Below are positions 32,917 through 41,571 of a DNA stretch of 64,000 nt, piece by piece; the stretch's first letter is position 1; every line of letters starts with the position of its first letter. The DNA lies in assembly GCF_024813435.1 (NCBI RefSeq), contig NZ_JANAEZ010000004.1:1-64000 (forward strand). The letters are read 5' to 3'. The notes beneath the pieces are model-generated. The model was not told where the DNA came from. It saw only the letters and a program-made list of their open reading frames with translations, and searched no databases. Source of the DNA: Cognataquiflexum gelatinilyticum (GTDB lineage Bacteria; Bacteroidota; Bacteroidia; Cytophagales; Cyclobacteriaceae). Position numbers and translations under genes: made by a program.

Positions 32917-33282
32917 ATGAAACAAATAGATAAAATCTCGCACCTTGTTACCACTCTCTATTTTGCGATAGCGTTGGTCATTTTCCTGTTATTTGACAAG
33001 ATTAAAGGCATCTTAAAAATCGAGGAACTGACCCCGACTTTGGTAGTCAATTTTCTCCTGATTGGATTATTGCTTTTCTTGATTTCTTGGGGCACCAGTA
33101 CAATGGCAAAAAACAACTTGGAAGCAGAACTTTCAAAAAAAGAAACAGAGAAAAATGAACTGAAAGCAAAACTCTATGACTTTGAACAAGGCATAAAGCT
33201 TAAAAACATTGAGAAGAAATTAGATAGCATAGAAGAAGAAAGAGAGGCCTCAGTGCTTCGCAAAAGACAAAATTTTAAATAA
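32917..33282 (+). CDS. Small membrane protein with C-terminal coiled coil, unknown function
   Basis: A 121-residue protein with two transmembrane helices (about residues 12-28 and 45-61) and a highly charged helix after residue 67 (LSKKETEKNELKAK and IEKKLDSIEEERE), predicted as a coiled coil. No family recognised. It lies in line with the ABC exporter gene and is followed by a strong terminator, so the two are probably one transcript. Confidence 0.65.
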   Translation: MKQIDKISHLVTTLYFAIALVIFLLFDKIKGILKIEELTPTLVVNFLLIGLLLFLISWGTSTMAKNNLEAELSKKETEKNELKAKLYDFEQGIKLKNIEKKLDSIEEEREASVLRKRQNFK

Positions 33283-33314
33283 CTAAAGGATATTTGCAGT
33301 AAATAGCTAATTTA

Positions 33315-33340
33315 GGAAACCCAATAGGTTTCCTTTTTTT
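33315..33340 (+). terminator. Rho-independent terminator
   Basis: GGAAACC / GGTTTCC hairpin with a CAATA loop, then seven T. It is 33 bp past the small membrane protein's stop and just before yifB. Confidence 0.8.
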
Positions 33341-33360
33341 ATTGCCTTAATTTTAATACA

Positions 33361-34899
33361 ATGGTCGCAAAAACTTTTGGATGTGCTGTTTCGGGTGTTG
33401 ATGCCAAAGTCATCACCATAGAGGTCAATGTCGGACAAGGAACGAGCTTTTTTATGGTAGGATTACCTGACTCAGCTGTAAAGGAAAGTCAGCAGCGTGT
33501 CGAATCTGCGCTCAAATACTTCGGTTATCGCATGCCAAGGCAAAAAATGGTAGTCAACCTCGCTCCCGCTGATATCAGAAAAGAAGGTTCAGCTTATGAC
33601 CTTCCCATCGCTTTGGGGATTATGAAAGCTTCCGAACAAGTGCTTTTTCCTGAATTGGAAAGCTATATCATCATGGGTGAACTCTCACTTGACGGCAACT
33701 TGAGACCCATTAAAGGAGCTTTACCGATTGCGATTGAAGCAAGAAAACAAGGATTCAAAGGGTTTATCCTCCCTGTAGAAAATGCTTCAGAAGCTTCCAT
33801 AGTGAATAAACTTGACGTCATTGGAGTCAATACCTTGGAAGAGGCAATCAAATTTCTTGAAGGTGAATTGGAAATTGAACCCTTGGTAACTGATACAAGG
33901 GATATATTTTATAATTCTCTGGAGCAATATGAGTTTGATTTTGCAGATGTGCAGGGACAGGAAAACATCAAAAGGGCGATGGAAATCGCAGCGACCGGCG
34001 GGCACAATGTCATCATGATCGGACCTCCCGGTGCAGGAAAAACCATGCTTGCCAAAAGACTTCCCTCTATCCTCCCACCGCTTTCCTTACAAGAAGCTTT
34101 GGAGACTACCAAAATACATTCCGTAGCCGGAAAACTTGGAAAGCACGCTTCTTTGATTGCCAACAGGCCTTTTAGATCTCCACACCACACCATCAGTGAT
34201 GTCGCTTTGGTCGGCGGTGGAGGCAATCCCCAACCAGGAGAAATATCCCTTTCACATAACGGAGTATTATTTTTGGATGAATTGCCGGAGTTCAAGCGTA
34301 CTGTGTTGGAAGTGATGCGTCAGCCTTTGGAAGAAAGGAAAGTGACGATTTCACGGGCGAAGGTCTCAGTAGAGTTTCCAGCCAATTTTATGCTGATCGC
34401 AAGTATGAATCCATGCCCCTGTGGCTATTATAACCACCCCGAAAAGGAATGTGTCTGCGGTCCCGGAATTGTGCAACGTTACCTGAACAAAATCAGCGGC
34501 CCGCTTTTGGACAGGATAGACCTGCACGTGGAAGTCACACCGGTACGGTTTGAAGAAATGACCTCCACCCGAAAAACGGAAAACAGCAAATCCATTAGAG
34601 AGCGCGTTATCATTGGCAGGGAAGTTCAGATTGAGCGCTTCAAAAACAACCCTGAAGTATATTGCAATGCCATGATGCCGTCACACCTGGTCAAAGAAGT
34701 CTGTCAGATCAATGAGGCAGGCAAAGCACTTCTTAAAACAGCCATGGAAAGACTTGGTCTTTCGGCAAGAGCATATGATAGGATCCTGAAAGTATCCCGA
34801 ACTATTGCTGACCTTAATCAAAGTGAAACCATCAAAGTTGAGCACCTTGCCGAAGCAATCCAGTACAGAAGTCTGGATAGAGAGGGTTGGGCAGGTTAA
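33361..34899 (+). CDS. YifB/ComM family Mg-chelatase-like AAA+ ATPase
   Basis: A 512-residue protein. The N-terminal Lon-like domain (GVDAKVITIEVNVGQG) is followed by a Mg-chelatase AAA+ core with Walker A GPPGAGKTMLAKR near residue 221, Walker B GVLFLDELPEF near 302, the cysteine-rich NPCPCGYYNHPEKECVCGPG near 352, the GPLLDRIDLHVEV block, and the C-terminal Mg_chelatase_C helices. ComM is a branch-migration helicase that promotes integration of single-stranded DNA during natural transformation. It is a single-gene unit here. Confidence 0.92.
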   Translation: MVAKTFGCAVSGVDAKVITIEVNVGQGTSFFMVGLPDSAVKESQQRVESALKYFGYRMPRQKMVVNLAPADIRKEGSAYDLPIALGIMKASEQVLFPELESYIIMGELSLDGNLRPIKGALPIAIEARKQGFKGFILPVENASEASIVNKLDVIGVNTLEEAIKFLEGELEIEPLVTDTRDIFYNSLEQYEFDFADVQGQENIKRAMEIAATGGHNVIMIGPPGAGKTMLAKRLPSILPPLSLQEALETTKIHSVAGKLGKHASLIANRPFRSPHHTISDVALVGGGGNPQPGEISLSHNGVLFLDELPEFKRTVLEVMRQPLEERKVTISRAKVSVEFPANFMLIASMNPCPCGYYNHPEKECVCGPGIVQRYLNKISGPLLDRIDLHVEVTPVRFEEMTSTRKTENSKSIRERVIIGREVQIERFKNNPEVYCNAMMPSHLVKEVCQINEAGKALLKTAMERLGLSARAYDRILKVSRTIADLNQSETIKVEHLAEAIQYRSLDREGWAG

Positions 34900-35050
34900 T
34901 CTATTGCCAAATTAAGTTTTGGTAAAATTTCGATGAATAAGAAAATAATGGATTAAAAATTTCACGAATTAAAAAAATTTTATTTTATTTACTAAGCATA
35001 CGAAACAGTTGTGTTGGTCGCCCTTTTTTAGCTTACCGTTTCAAAAATAT

Positions 35051-35073
35051 AAAGGCTGTCCTGAACAGCCTTT
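35051..35073. terminator. Terminator between yifB and the cystathionine synthase-type gene
   Basis: AAAGGCTGT / ACAGCCTTT 9-bp stem with a CCTGA loop, T-rich on the minus side. Its right arm overlaps the stop codon of the PLP-enzyme gene. Confidence 0.65.
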
Positions 35074-36175
35074 ATTCTTGTAAGGCCTGACTCAAATCCT
35101 CCAATAAATCATCCAAATGTTCCAAACCCACTGACATTCTAATCAGATTTGAGGGTGTTTTAGAATCCGGTCCTTCGACCGCCGCTCTTCTTTCGACCAA
35201 GCTTTCTACTCCTCCGAGGCTTGTGGCGTTGGTGAAATATCTCAACTTTGAAATTACCCTGTCTGCCTCTGCTGCACCGCCTTTGACCATAAAAGAAAGC
35301 ATCCCACCAAAACCTGACATTTGAGAAGCGGCGACTTGATGGTTTTTGTGAGATTTCAATCCAGGGTAGCAAACTTCCTCCACATTGGGATGGCTGTAAA
35401 GAAATTCGGCAATAATGCCCGCATGTTCCGCATGGCCTTTCATCCGGTAAGCCAGGGTTTTGATGCTTCTGACCAGAAGGTAGGTATCAAATGGAGAAGG
35501 GACTGCCCCTCCAACATGTTGGATCATTTTGATTCTTTGCCAAAAATCATCTGCTTTTTTGCAAATCAAAGCGCCACCCAAAATATCACTGTGTCCTCCA
35601 AGGTATTTGGTGGTGCTGTGCATGACGATGTCTGCCCCGAGAAGGATTGGATTTTGAAAAACAGGTGTTGCAAAAGTATTGTCGCAGGCCACTTTCGCCC
35701 CGATTTCTTTTGCTATTGCCACAAGTGCACGGATGTCTGTAATTTTGAGCAAAGGATTGGAAGGGGTTTCGATCCAAAGGAGTTTGGTATTGGGTTTAAT
35801 AGCTGCCCTGACCATTTCCAGGTCTGCCAGATCCACAAAACTTACCTCCACAATTCCTTTCAATATCTCCACCAACTGACGGTGGATTCCATGGTACATG
35901 TCGTCCGGTGCAATGATATGGCTTCCCGGTTCCAAAGCCTGAAAAACTGCCAAAGCAGCAGCATTTCCTGACGAAAAAGCAGCCGCATCTTCGCCATGTT
36001 CCAGTTTGGCCAATACATTTTCCAAAGCCATCCTGTTGGGATTGTTAGCCCTGGAATAGATCACGGAACCTTCATGGTGTACAAAAGTGGTAGAAGTCGT
36101 GATCGGTTGCACAGCAGGTTGCTGGGAATCCGTGATGATGTTTCCGGCGTGTATGGCTAGTGTTTCGAGTCTCAT
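35072..36175 (-). CDS. Trans-sulfuration PLP enzyme (cystathionine gamma-synthase / gamma-lyase type)
   Basis: A 367-residue Cys/Met metabolism PLP enzyme. Typical marks: LAIHAG at the N terminus, YSRANNPN near 40, FSSGNAAALAV near 68, the PLP-binding lysine in HSTTKYLGGHSD near 188, and C-terminal SLGGVESLVERRA. Related enzymes make cystathionine from O-succinyl/acetylhomoserine and cysteine or split it; sequence alone does not decide between MetB and MetC/gamma-lyase. It has its own promoter (TAAGTTTG at 36189-36196) and is separated from the DUF4293 gene by a terminator. It fits with cysE/cysM in sulfur amino acid metabolism. Confidence 0.88.
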   Translation of the reverse strand: MRLETLAIHAGNIITDSQQPAVQPITTSTTFVHHEGSVIYSRANNPNRMALENVLAKLEHGEDAAAFSSGNAAALAVFQALEPGSHIIAPDDMYHGIHRQLVEILKGIVEVSFVDLADLEMVRAAIKPNTKLLWIETPSNPLLKITDIRALVAIAKEIGAKVACDNTFATPVFQNPILLGADIVMHSTTKYLGGHSDILGGALICKKADDFWQRIKMIQHVGGAVPSPFDTYLLVRSIKTLAYRMKGHAEHAGIIAEFLYSHPNVEEVCYPGLKSHKNHQVAASQMSGFGGMLSFMVKGGAAEADRVISKLRYFTNATSLGGVESLVERRAAVEGPDSKTPSNLIRMSVGLEHLDDLLEDLSQALQE

Positions 36176-36188
36176 GGCTGTTTTTTTT

Positions 36189-36196
36189 CAAACTTA
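36189..36196 (-). promoter_or_regulatory. -7 box of the trans-sulfuration enzyme gene
   Basis: TAAGTTTG on the minus strand matches TAnnTTTG. A TTG lies 13 bp upstream, as at rRNA P2. The leader would be about 10 nt. Confidence 0.45.
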
Positions 36197-36208
36197 GTAT
36201 TTATAAAA

Positions 36209-36242
36209 ACAAAAGCCAGCGAAATCAACCGCCGGCTTTTGT
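36209..36242 (-). terminator. Terminator of the DUF4293 gene
   Basis: ACAAAAGCC / GGCTTTTGT hairpin followed on the minus strand by TTTTTATAA, 22 bp past the DUF4293 stop. Confidence 0.7.
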
Positions 36243-36263
36243 ATGATTATGTATATGGTAATT

Positions 36264-36743
36264 TTACCTGATCCTATCCACAGACCTGACGAGCATTTCG
36301 TCCTTTCGAATAAACCTATTTGCAAGCAGGTTACAGATCATTCCTCCGAAAATCGCCCAAAACCCGGTCACAAAAGCACCGTTGACCTCGGGATTGATGA
36401 GGGCATTGGCTGTGTGAGTGGTCCAAATAATGAGTCCGACATTGACCACCATCACAAAAGAATTGACCATATTGAGAAACATCTGCTTGGTTCTGTTTTT
36501 GTATTGCATCAAGCTGAAAATTGCAATCCCTGCAGAAATGACGGCAAGAATGCCAATAAAAATCTTGGAGGAAGTATCCACAGGTTCCTGACTCGCAACA
36601 TCTAATGTCGTCAGATTCCAGGCAGTGAGGGTCATCAATTGCGTCTGACTTGGGTTGACTTGCTGCCAGATCGGGAAGGAAATTACCAATATCATGGCTA
36701 CTGCCACGAGAAACAGGAATATGGTCTGTATGCGTTGTATCAT
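36264..36743 (-). CDS. DUF4293 family membrane protein
   Basis: Started at ATG 36743 (MIQRIQTIFLFLVAVAM), which is how DUF4293 proteins begin; the open frame further upstream overlaps the truA start and codes nothing recognisable. The 159-residue product has four transmembrane helices (about residues 6-24, 60-78, 88-108 and 123-142) and a basic C terminus. This small integral membrane family is restricted to Bacteroidota and has no known function. It is divergent from truA. Confidence 0.8.
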   Translation of the reverse strand: MIQRIQTIFLFLVAVAMILVISFPIWQQVNPSQTQLMTLTAWNLTTLDVASQEPVDTSSKIFIGILAVISAGIAIFSLMQYKNRTKQMFLNMVNSFVMVVNVGLIIWTTHTANALINPEVNGAFVTGFWAIFGGMICNLLANRFIRKDEMLVRSVDRIR

Positions 36744-36831
36744 TTTGATTTTAAATTTTGACAAAGAAACGGGGTAATTTTTTGAATCGCAAGGTTTGTA
36801 TAAAAGGTGGTTTTTATTTGCCTCCGAATAA

Positions 36832-36839
36832 TATCTTTG
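36832..36839 (+). promoter_or_regulatory. -7 box of truA
   Basis: TATCTTTG, a perfect TAnnTTTG, 9 bp before the truA ATG, implying a 5' leader of only a few bases. No matching -33 is seen. Confidence 0.4.
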
Positions 36840-36848
36840 CACAGTAAA

Positions 36849-37601
36849 ATGGAAATCCAAAGGTATTTTATAGAATTCGCTTACCGCGGGACACATTATC
36901 ATGGCTGGCAATTCCAGAAAAACGCCCATTCTGTGCAGGCAGAAATGGAAAAAGCGCTTTCTGTGATTTTGAAACAGCCTTCATACCTTACCGGAAGTGG
37001 AAGGACGGATACAGGTGTACATGCTTCTCAGCAGTTTGCGCATTTTGATACTGATTTAAACCTTGACCAAGAGGATTTTGTCAAACGCATCAATGGCGTC
37101 CTTCCAAAAGACATTGCGGTATATTCTTTGCTTAAAGTGAAAAATGATGCCCATGCCAGATTTGATGCAAGGTGGAGAAGCTACCTTTATCGCATTACTT
37201 TGCGCAAAGACCCATTCGAAGAAGAAAGTGCTTGGTTGGTATACCACAAGCCCTGCATTGACAAAATGAATGAAGCCGCAAAATTGCTTTTGGACCATGA
37301 AGATTTTCAATGCTTTTCGAAAGTCCATACCGATGTCAACCACTTTAATTGTAAAATAAAAGAAGCGTATTGGGAACAAAATGACCATCAATTGCTCTTT
37401 CATATAACTGCCAACAGATTTTTGCGTGGAATGGTGAGGGCGATTGTAGGGACTTTGGTCCAAGTGGGTTTAGGCAGATTGGATTGTGGGCGGTTTCAAG
37501 AAATTTTGGACAGTAAAGACCGGAGTCAGGCAAAATCTGCTTCTCCTGCCCAAGGTCTATACCTTTGCAGGGTTGTTTATCACGAAGATATATTTATTTA
37601 A
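36849..37601 (+). CDS. truA: tRNA pseudouridine synthase A
   Basis: A 250-residue enzyme when started at ATG 36849 (MEIQRYFIEFAYRG); 14 upstream codons lie across the promoter. TruA converts U38-U40 of tRNA anticodon arms to pseudouridine. The catalytic Asp is in GSGRTDTGVHA near residue 53. Also present: FDARWRSYLYRI near 105, EDFQCFSKVH near 150, and the C-terminal FLRGMVRAIVGTLVQVG. The ABC exporter gene starts 13 bp downstream. Confidence 0.95.
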   Translation: MEIQRYFIEFAYRGTHYHGWQFQKNAHSVQAEMEKALSVILKQPSYLTGSGRTDTGVHASQQFAHFDTDLNLDQEDFVKRINGVLPKDIAVYSLLKVKNDAHARFDARWRSYLYRITLRKDPFEEESAWLVYHKPCIDKMNEAAKLLLDHEDFQCFSKVHTDVNHFNCKIKEAYWEQNDHQLLFHITANRFLRGMVRAIVGTLVQVGLGRLDCGRFQEILDSKDRSQAKSASPAQGLYLCRVVYHEDIFI

Positions 37602-37614
37602 ATACTGAAATATT

Positions 37615-39390
37615 TTGAGCCTGGAAAAAGAAAATATCAAAAGTGGTGACATCATTGACGCCCAGGTATTAAAGAAACTATACGAGTTTGTCAAGCCATA
37701 CCAAGGCCGCTTTTATTTTTTGGTGTTCCTTACCATCGCCATGGCAGTATTGGCACCGACAAGGCCGTATTTTATCCAGATAGCCATCGATGATTATGTG
37801 GCTATTGGGGATAGTGAAGGATTGCTGAATATCATCTACCTGTTGATTGTGCTGCTTTTGCTGCAATCTTTGGTACAGTTTGCGCATACTTACCTTTCAG
37901 GATGGATCGGGCAGGTGATTATCAAGGACATCAGGATCAAACTTTACCGTCATTTGCTTAAAATGAGGTTGAAGTTTTTTGACAATACACCGATAGGCAG
38001 ATTGGTGACAAGGAATGTATCCGATGTAGAAACTCTTGCTGATGTTTTCAGTGAAGGCTTGGCAGCCATTATCGGGGATTTGCTGCAATTGATTACCATT
38101 CTGGCTGTGATGTTTTATGTGGATTGGAAACTGACCTTGGTGAGTTTGAGTACTTTGCCACTCCTGATTATTTCCACCTATATTTTCAAAGAGAAAATCA
38201 AAGTAGCCTTCAATGACGTCAGAAATGCCGTATCCAACCTGAATTCGTTTTTGCAGGAGCATATCACAGGCATGAATATTGTTCAGATTTTTAATAGAGA
38301 AAAAAGGGAATACGATAAATTTAAAGAGATCAACAAAGAACATAGAGTAGCGCATGTCAAGTCGGTCTTGTATTATTCGATCTACTATCCTGTCGCTGAA
38401 ATCATACAGGCGATCGGTACAGGTGTAGTGGTGTGGTATGGCGCAACGGGGGTATTTGACATGGAAATCCAAATCGGGATCCTGATCTCCTTTATTATGT
38501 ACCTGCAGCTTTTCTTCAGACCAATAAGGATGATTGCAGATAGGTTCAATACCCTGCAGATGGGGGTAGTAAGTTCCTCCAGGATTTTAAAACTACTTGA
38601 AAGCGATGACCAAATCCCGAATGAAGGAAAGTTCAAGCCAGAAAAAATTGAGGGAAACATCAAATTAGAGAACGTTTGGTTTGCGTATAACGACGAAGAA
38701 TGGGTTTTGAAAAATATCAATTTTGAAGTAAAACACGGGGAAACAGTCGCCATGGTCGGGGCCACCGGAGCTGGAAAATCTTCCATCATCAACCTGATCA
38801 ACCGCTTCTACGATATTAACAAGGGCAAAATAACACTTGACGGCACTGACATCAAGGAATATGAACTAGGTACTTTGCGAAAACATATAGGCGTGGTATT
38901 GCAGGATGTTTTCCTTTTCTCAGATACGATATTGAATAACATTACCCTTGGGAATCCTGAGATTACGAGGGAGGAAGTTATGAAAGCCGCCAAATTGGTA
39001 GGTGCAAAGAAGTTTATTGAAAGACTTCCCGGAGGTCTGGATTACAATGTCATGGAACGGGGCGCCACACTTTCAGTTGGTCAGCGACAACTGATATCAT
39101 TTGTAAGGGCAATCGTCTACAATCCTGAAATCATCATCTTGGATGAGGCTACCTCCTCGGTGGATACCGAAACTGAGGAAATGATACAAAAGGCCATTTC
39201 TAAAATGATGAAAGGCAGGACGTCCATTGTAATTGCCCACAGGCTTTCGACCATCCAAAAAGCGGATAAAATCATGGTTCTTCACCAAGGTGAGATCAAG
39301 GAAACCGGAACCCATGAGTCGCTCTTGGAATTGGGAGGCTACTACTCCAAACTCCATCAGATGCAGTTGAAGTCGATGGCGATTGGTTAG
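37615..39390 (+). CDS. MsbA/MdlB-type ABC exporter (fused permease and ATPase)
   Basis: A 591-residue half-transporter beginning at a TTG codon 13 bp after truA. Six transmembrane helices (about 35-310) are followed by an ATPase domain with Walker A GATGAGKSS near 383, Q-loop VLQDVFLFSD, signature LSVGQRQLISFVRA (LSVGQ instead of LSGGQ), Walker B IIILDEATSSVD and H-loop AHRLST. The LSVGQ form is common in MdlB/YknV-type exporters that work as heterodimers. The other exporter in this window (31052-32884) is a possible but unproven partner. Substrate unknown. Confidence 0.9.
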   Translation: MSLEKENIKSGDIIDAQVLKKLYEFVKPYQGRFYFLVFLTIAMAVLAPTRPYFIQIAIDDYVAIGDSEGLLNIIYLLIVLLLLQSLVQFAHTYLSGWIGQVIIKDIRIKLYRHLLKMRLKFFDNTPIGRLVTRNVSDVETLADVFSEGLAAIIGDLLQLITILAVMFYVDWKLTLVSLSTLPLLIISTYIFKEKIKVAFNDVRNAVSNLNSFLQEHITGMNIVQIFNREKREYDKFKEINKEHRVAHVKSVLYYSIYYPVAEIIQAIGTGVVVWYGATGVFDMEIQIGILISFIMYLQLFFRPIRMIADRFNTLQMGVVSSSRILKLLESDDQIPNEGKFKPEKIEGNIKLENVWFAYNDEEWVLKNINFEVKHGETVAMVGATGAGKSSIINLINRFYDINKGKITLDGTDIKEYELGTLRKHIGVVLQDVFLFSDTILNNITLGNPEITREEVMKAAKLVGAKKFIERLPGGLDYNVMERGATLSVGQRQLISFVRAIVYNPEIIILDEATSSVDTETEEMIQKAISKMMKGRTSIVIAHRLSTIQKADKIMVLHQGEIKETGTHESLLELGGYYSKLHQMQLKSMAIG

Positions 39391-39545
39391 AAGTTGGGAG
39401 GTAGGAAGTTGAGAAGTTGAAAAGTTAGGAAGGTGGGAATCAAAAAATGGTCCGATGTCCGGTGACGGATGGTTTGGGCAAAAGGTAAGATTCCGGAATG
39501 TCTTGAATCCTGTGTCCCAAATCGCACGTCTCATGTCTCATATCT
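39389..39545. repeat. GAAGTT-rich low-complexity and dispersed-repeat segment
   Basis: A run of (G)GAAGTTG/GTAGGAAGTT units (39389-39440) followed by repeat-like GATGTCCGGTGACGGATG and CACGTCTCATGTCTCATATCT. A similar GGAAGT tract lies at 62252-62287. Confidence 0.6.
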
Positions 39546-39578
39546 AAAAAGAAAAACTAAACCAAAAATAAAAACACA

Positions 39579-40160
39579 GTGAAAAAGTTGCTTGTTTTGG
39601 CTTTTGCCATGTTACCGTTATTTGCTTTTGCTCAGGAACCGGGGATCGGTCTTAGATTTGGAGAACCATTTTCAATTACCTACAAAACCTTTATCGATGA
39701 TAAAATTTCCTTGGAAGGAATGGTCGGAAGAGTCGGACCCAACAGCGGTCAATATTACCGGAGAGATTTTGACAACAACAGGCCAAGCCCAAATGCATTT
39801 TATGTAGGCCACAGTACCTCCAACACCTGGTCATTGAATTTCCGCGGAGCATATCATGAGGACTTCTCGGATGATTTCAATATCGGTTCAGGTTACTTGT
39901 TGGGCTATGCAGGGGCTGGTGTTCAGCTTCGTTCTGTATTGGTAGATTACGCCTTTACAGATTCTTCCATTTCGCAGGCGACGCTTAGAGAAACACGAAG
40001 AAATATGGATTTTGGCCCTGAGGCATTTGGCGGCGCGGAGTATTACTTTGATGAAGCCCCGATCAGTGTTTTTGGGGAAGTTGGTTTCTTTATGGAATTG
40101 TTGGACCGTTTTGGGCACTTTAGGCTGCAAGGCGCAATCGGAGTCCGGTACTTATTTTGA
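39579..40160 (+). CDS. Small exported outer-membrane barrel-like protein
   Basis: A 193-residue protein starting at GTG, with a signal peptide (MKKLLVLAFAMLPLFAFAQ). The mature chain is beta-rich: IGLRFGEPFSITYKTFI, ISLEGMVGRVG, SLNFRGAYHEDF, GYLLGYAGAGVQL, FGGAEYYFDEA and a final FRLQGAIGVRYLF, as expected for an eight-stranded barrel. It resembles small Bacteroidota proteins of unknown function. An ATG further in would remove the signal, so the GTG is preferred. Confidence 0.72.
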   Translation: MKKLLVLAFAMLPLFAFAQEPGIGLRFGEPFSITYKTFIDDKISLEGMVGRVGPNSGQYYRRDFDNNRPSPNAFYVGHSTSNTWSLNFRGAYHEDFSDDFNIGSGYLLGYAGAGVQLRSVLVDYAFTDSSISQATLRETRRNMDFGPEAFGGAEYYFDEAPISVFGEVGFFMELLDRFGHFRLQGAIGVRYLF

Positions 40161-40227
40161 TCTAACTACCTTTAAGGAAAAACCTTATGAAAACCTTTTT
40201 TAATATCATCCAAGTAATATCCCATTC

Positions 40228-40749
40228 ATGAAAAAAACTATTGTTCTCATTTTTGTCATTTTATTGACTGCAATTGGTTTTTATGTTTTCAATAAAATGG
40301 GAGGCTTCAATGAAGTCCACCTTGAGGTTGTCGAGGGTATGAAAATTAATTTGGTTGGGAAAAATTTCAAAGGAATCCCCCAAGATGAGAAGCTTACAAA
40401 GGCCTTTCAGGAAATTGAAAGTATCAAGAATAACAATCCGGGAGCTGCACTTTATACCATTTACTATTCTGAACCTGCAGGAAAATTGGATACAATGGAG
40501 GTTTTTGTAGGTCTGGATTCCAAATGGATACCTGATACTGCCGGATTTGAAACCATTTCATTTTCAAATGAAAATGCAATTGTTGCCACCATTACTGCCC
40601 ATCGTTTTGTAATGCCAAGCCCATTGAAAATCAAAAACAAAATCATTGTCTTTGCAAAAGAAAATAGCTTGCCTGAACCTGTGGTATTTATTGATCAGAT
40701 TGTCGGGCTCGACGAAGTCAAAGTCATTGGGATAAAAAACACAAAATAA
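40228..40749 (+). CDS. Membrane-anchored protein of unknown function (possible GyrI-like fold)
   Basis: A 173-residue protein with one N-terminal hydrophobic helix (IVLIFVILLTAIGFYVF) and a soluble domain. The domain order (VEVVEGMKINLVGKNFKG, then a helix, YTIYYSEP, MEVFVGLDS, ATITAHRFV) is reminiscent of GyrI/AraC effector-binding small-molecule domains, but the similarity is weak. The Lys-rich end is NTK. It could also be a different lipocalin-like fold. No clear operon partner; a GTTTCAA/TTGAAAC repeat follows. Confidence 0.6.
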   Translation: MKKTIVLIFVILLTAIGFYVFNKMGGFNEVHLEVVEGMKINLVGKNFKGIPQDEKLTKAFQEIESIKNNNPGAALYTIYYSEPAGKLDTMEVFVGLDSKWIPDTAGFETISFSNENAIVATITAHRFVMPSPLKIKNKIIVFAKENSLPEPVVFIDQIVGLDEVKVIGIKNTK

Positions 40750-40842
40750 AACCTGTTTCAATTTTACTTCGTTGAGTTGAAACAAATCAAATTGAAATTT
40801 CTCTTTCTTAGCTTTTATTCAAAATTTTAAACCAGAATTATT

Positions 40843-41376
40843 ATGAGAAAATTACTTTCTTTATTACTAGTGGGAGCTTTGGCTACCATTTATGCCTGTG
40901 TAGGACCTGTAGGACCTCCGGGGGTACCGGGACCTCAAGGACCACAAGGTCAGGCAGGAGTTAATATAGTTGCTGAGGCATTTGAAGTGAATGTCAATTT
41001 TACATCTGCAAATAACTATCTGGCTGTCTTTGATTTTCAGCCGCCAATTTTTGACAGCGATGTGGTCTTGATGTATGTCCGATGGGAAACAGCCAATGGC
41101 AATACAATCTGGAGGGCATTGCCTCAGACAGTCCTTTTTGATGAAGGTACTTTGATCTATAATTATGATTTCAGCAAAGATGATTTTAGCGTCTTTTTAG
41201 AAACAAATTTCGATCCTAGCCTGTTGGGAACAGATTGGACTGCAAACCAAAGATTCAGGGTGGTAGTTGTTCCGGCGGATTTCAGTTCTAGGATTGATTA
41301 CAATGATTATGAAGGAGTGGTCAAAATGCTTGGACTTTCCGAAAGCGATTTTGTGAAACTCGAAGCAAGAAAATAA
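40843..41376 (+). CDS. Lipoprotein with short collagen-like Gly-X-Y tract
   Basis: A 177-residue protein with a probable lipoprotein signal (LLLVGALATIYAC). Right after the cysteine it carries seven Gly-X-Y triplets rich in proline and glutamine (GPVGPPGVPGPQGPQGQAG), then a C-terminal globular part of about 130 residues (from INIVAEAFEV-type strand to VKLEARK). Collagen-like stalks in bacteria lift a head domain off the membrane and form trimers. The head is beta-rich and not recognised. A near-consensus TAGCTTTT lies upstream and a strong terminator downstream, so it is monocistronic. Confidence 0.75.
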   Translation: MRKLLSLLLVGALATIYACVGPVGPPGVPGPQGPQGQAGVNIVAEAFEVNVNFTSANNYLAVFDFQPPIFDSDVVLMYVRWETANGNTIWRALPQTVLFDEGTLIYNYDFSKDDFSVFLETNFDPSLLGTDWTANQRFRVVVVPADFSSRIDYNDYEGVVKMLGLSESDFVKLEARK

Positions 41377-41380
41377 ATTT

Positions 41381-41408
41381 AAAAAGCCTCCAAATTGGAG
41401 GCTTTTTT
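41381..41408 (+). terminator. Terminator of the collagen-like lipoprotein gene
   Basis: AAAAGCCTCC / GGAGGCTTTTTT hairpin with an AAATT loop and a run of six T. Confidence 0.8.
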
Positions 41409-41559
41409 ACTTTTATAATCCATAGTTTTTCATTTTTGCGTAAGTAGGAGAATTAAAATAGAGAGTGCCTAAAAAATAATATTGTCCGCTTGACACCATA
41501 CACCACCAAAGTCTATTAGAAGTTTTTAATTCCTTACCTCCTAATTCAAATTGGGATTC

Positions 41560-41567
41560 TATATTTG
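41560..41567 (+). promoter_or_regulatory. -7 box directly in front of hemE
   Basis: TATATTTG, a perfect TAnnTTTG, ends 4 bp before the hemE ATG. If used, the transcript would start at or next to the start codon (leaderless). No good -33 TTTG at the right distance. Confidence 0.4.
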
Positions 41568-41571
41568 CAGC

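Noticed and set aside
35321..35971. 216-codon plus-strand open frame opposite the trans-sulfuration enzyme gene
   Set aside because: Antisense to a complete PLP enzyme gene with all catalytic motifs; the translated sequence has no recognisable family features.
31052..39390. The two ABC exporters as one defined heterodimer
   Set aside because: They lie 4.7 kb apart with unrelated genes between; the LSVGQ signature of the second hints at a heterodimer, but the pairing is unsupported.
40752..40785. Terminator after the 173-residue membrane protein gene
   Set aside because: A GTTTCAA/TTGAAAC inverted repeat is present, but the loop is 14 bases and no T run follows.
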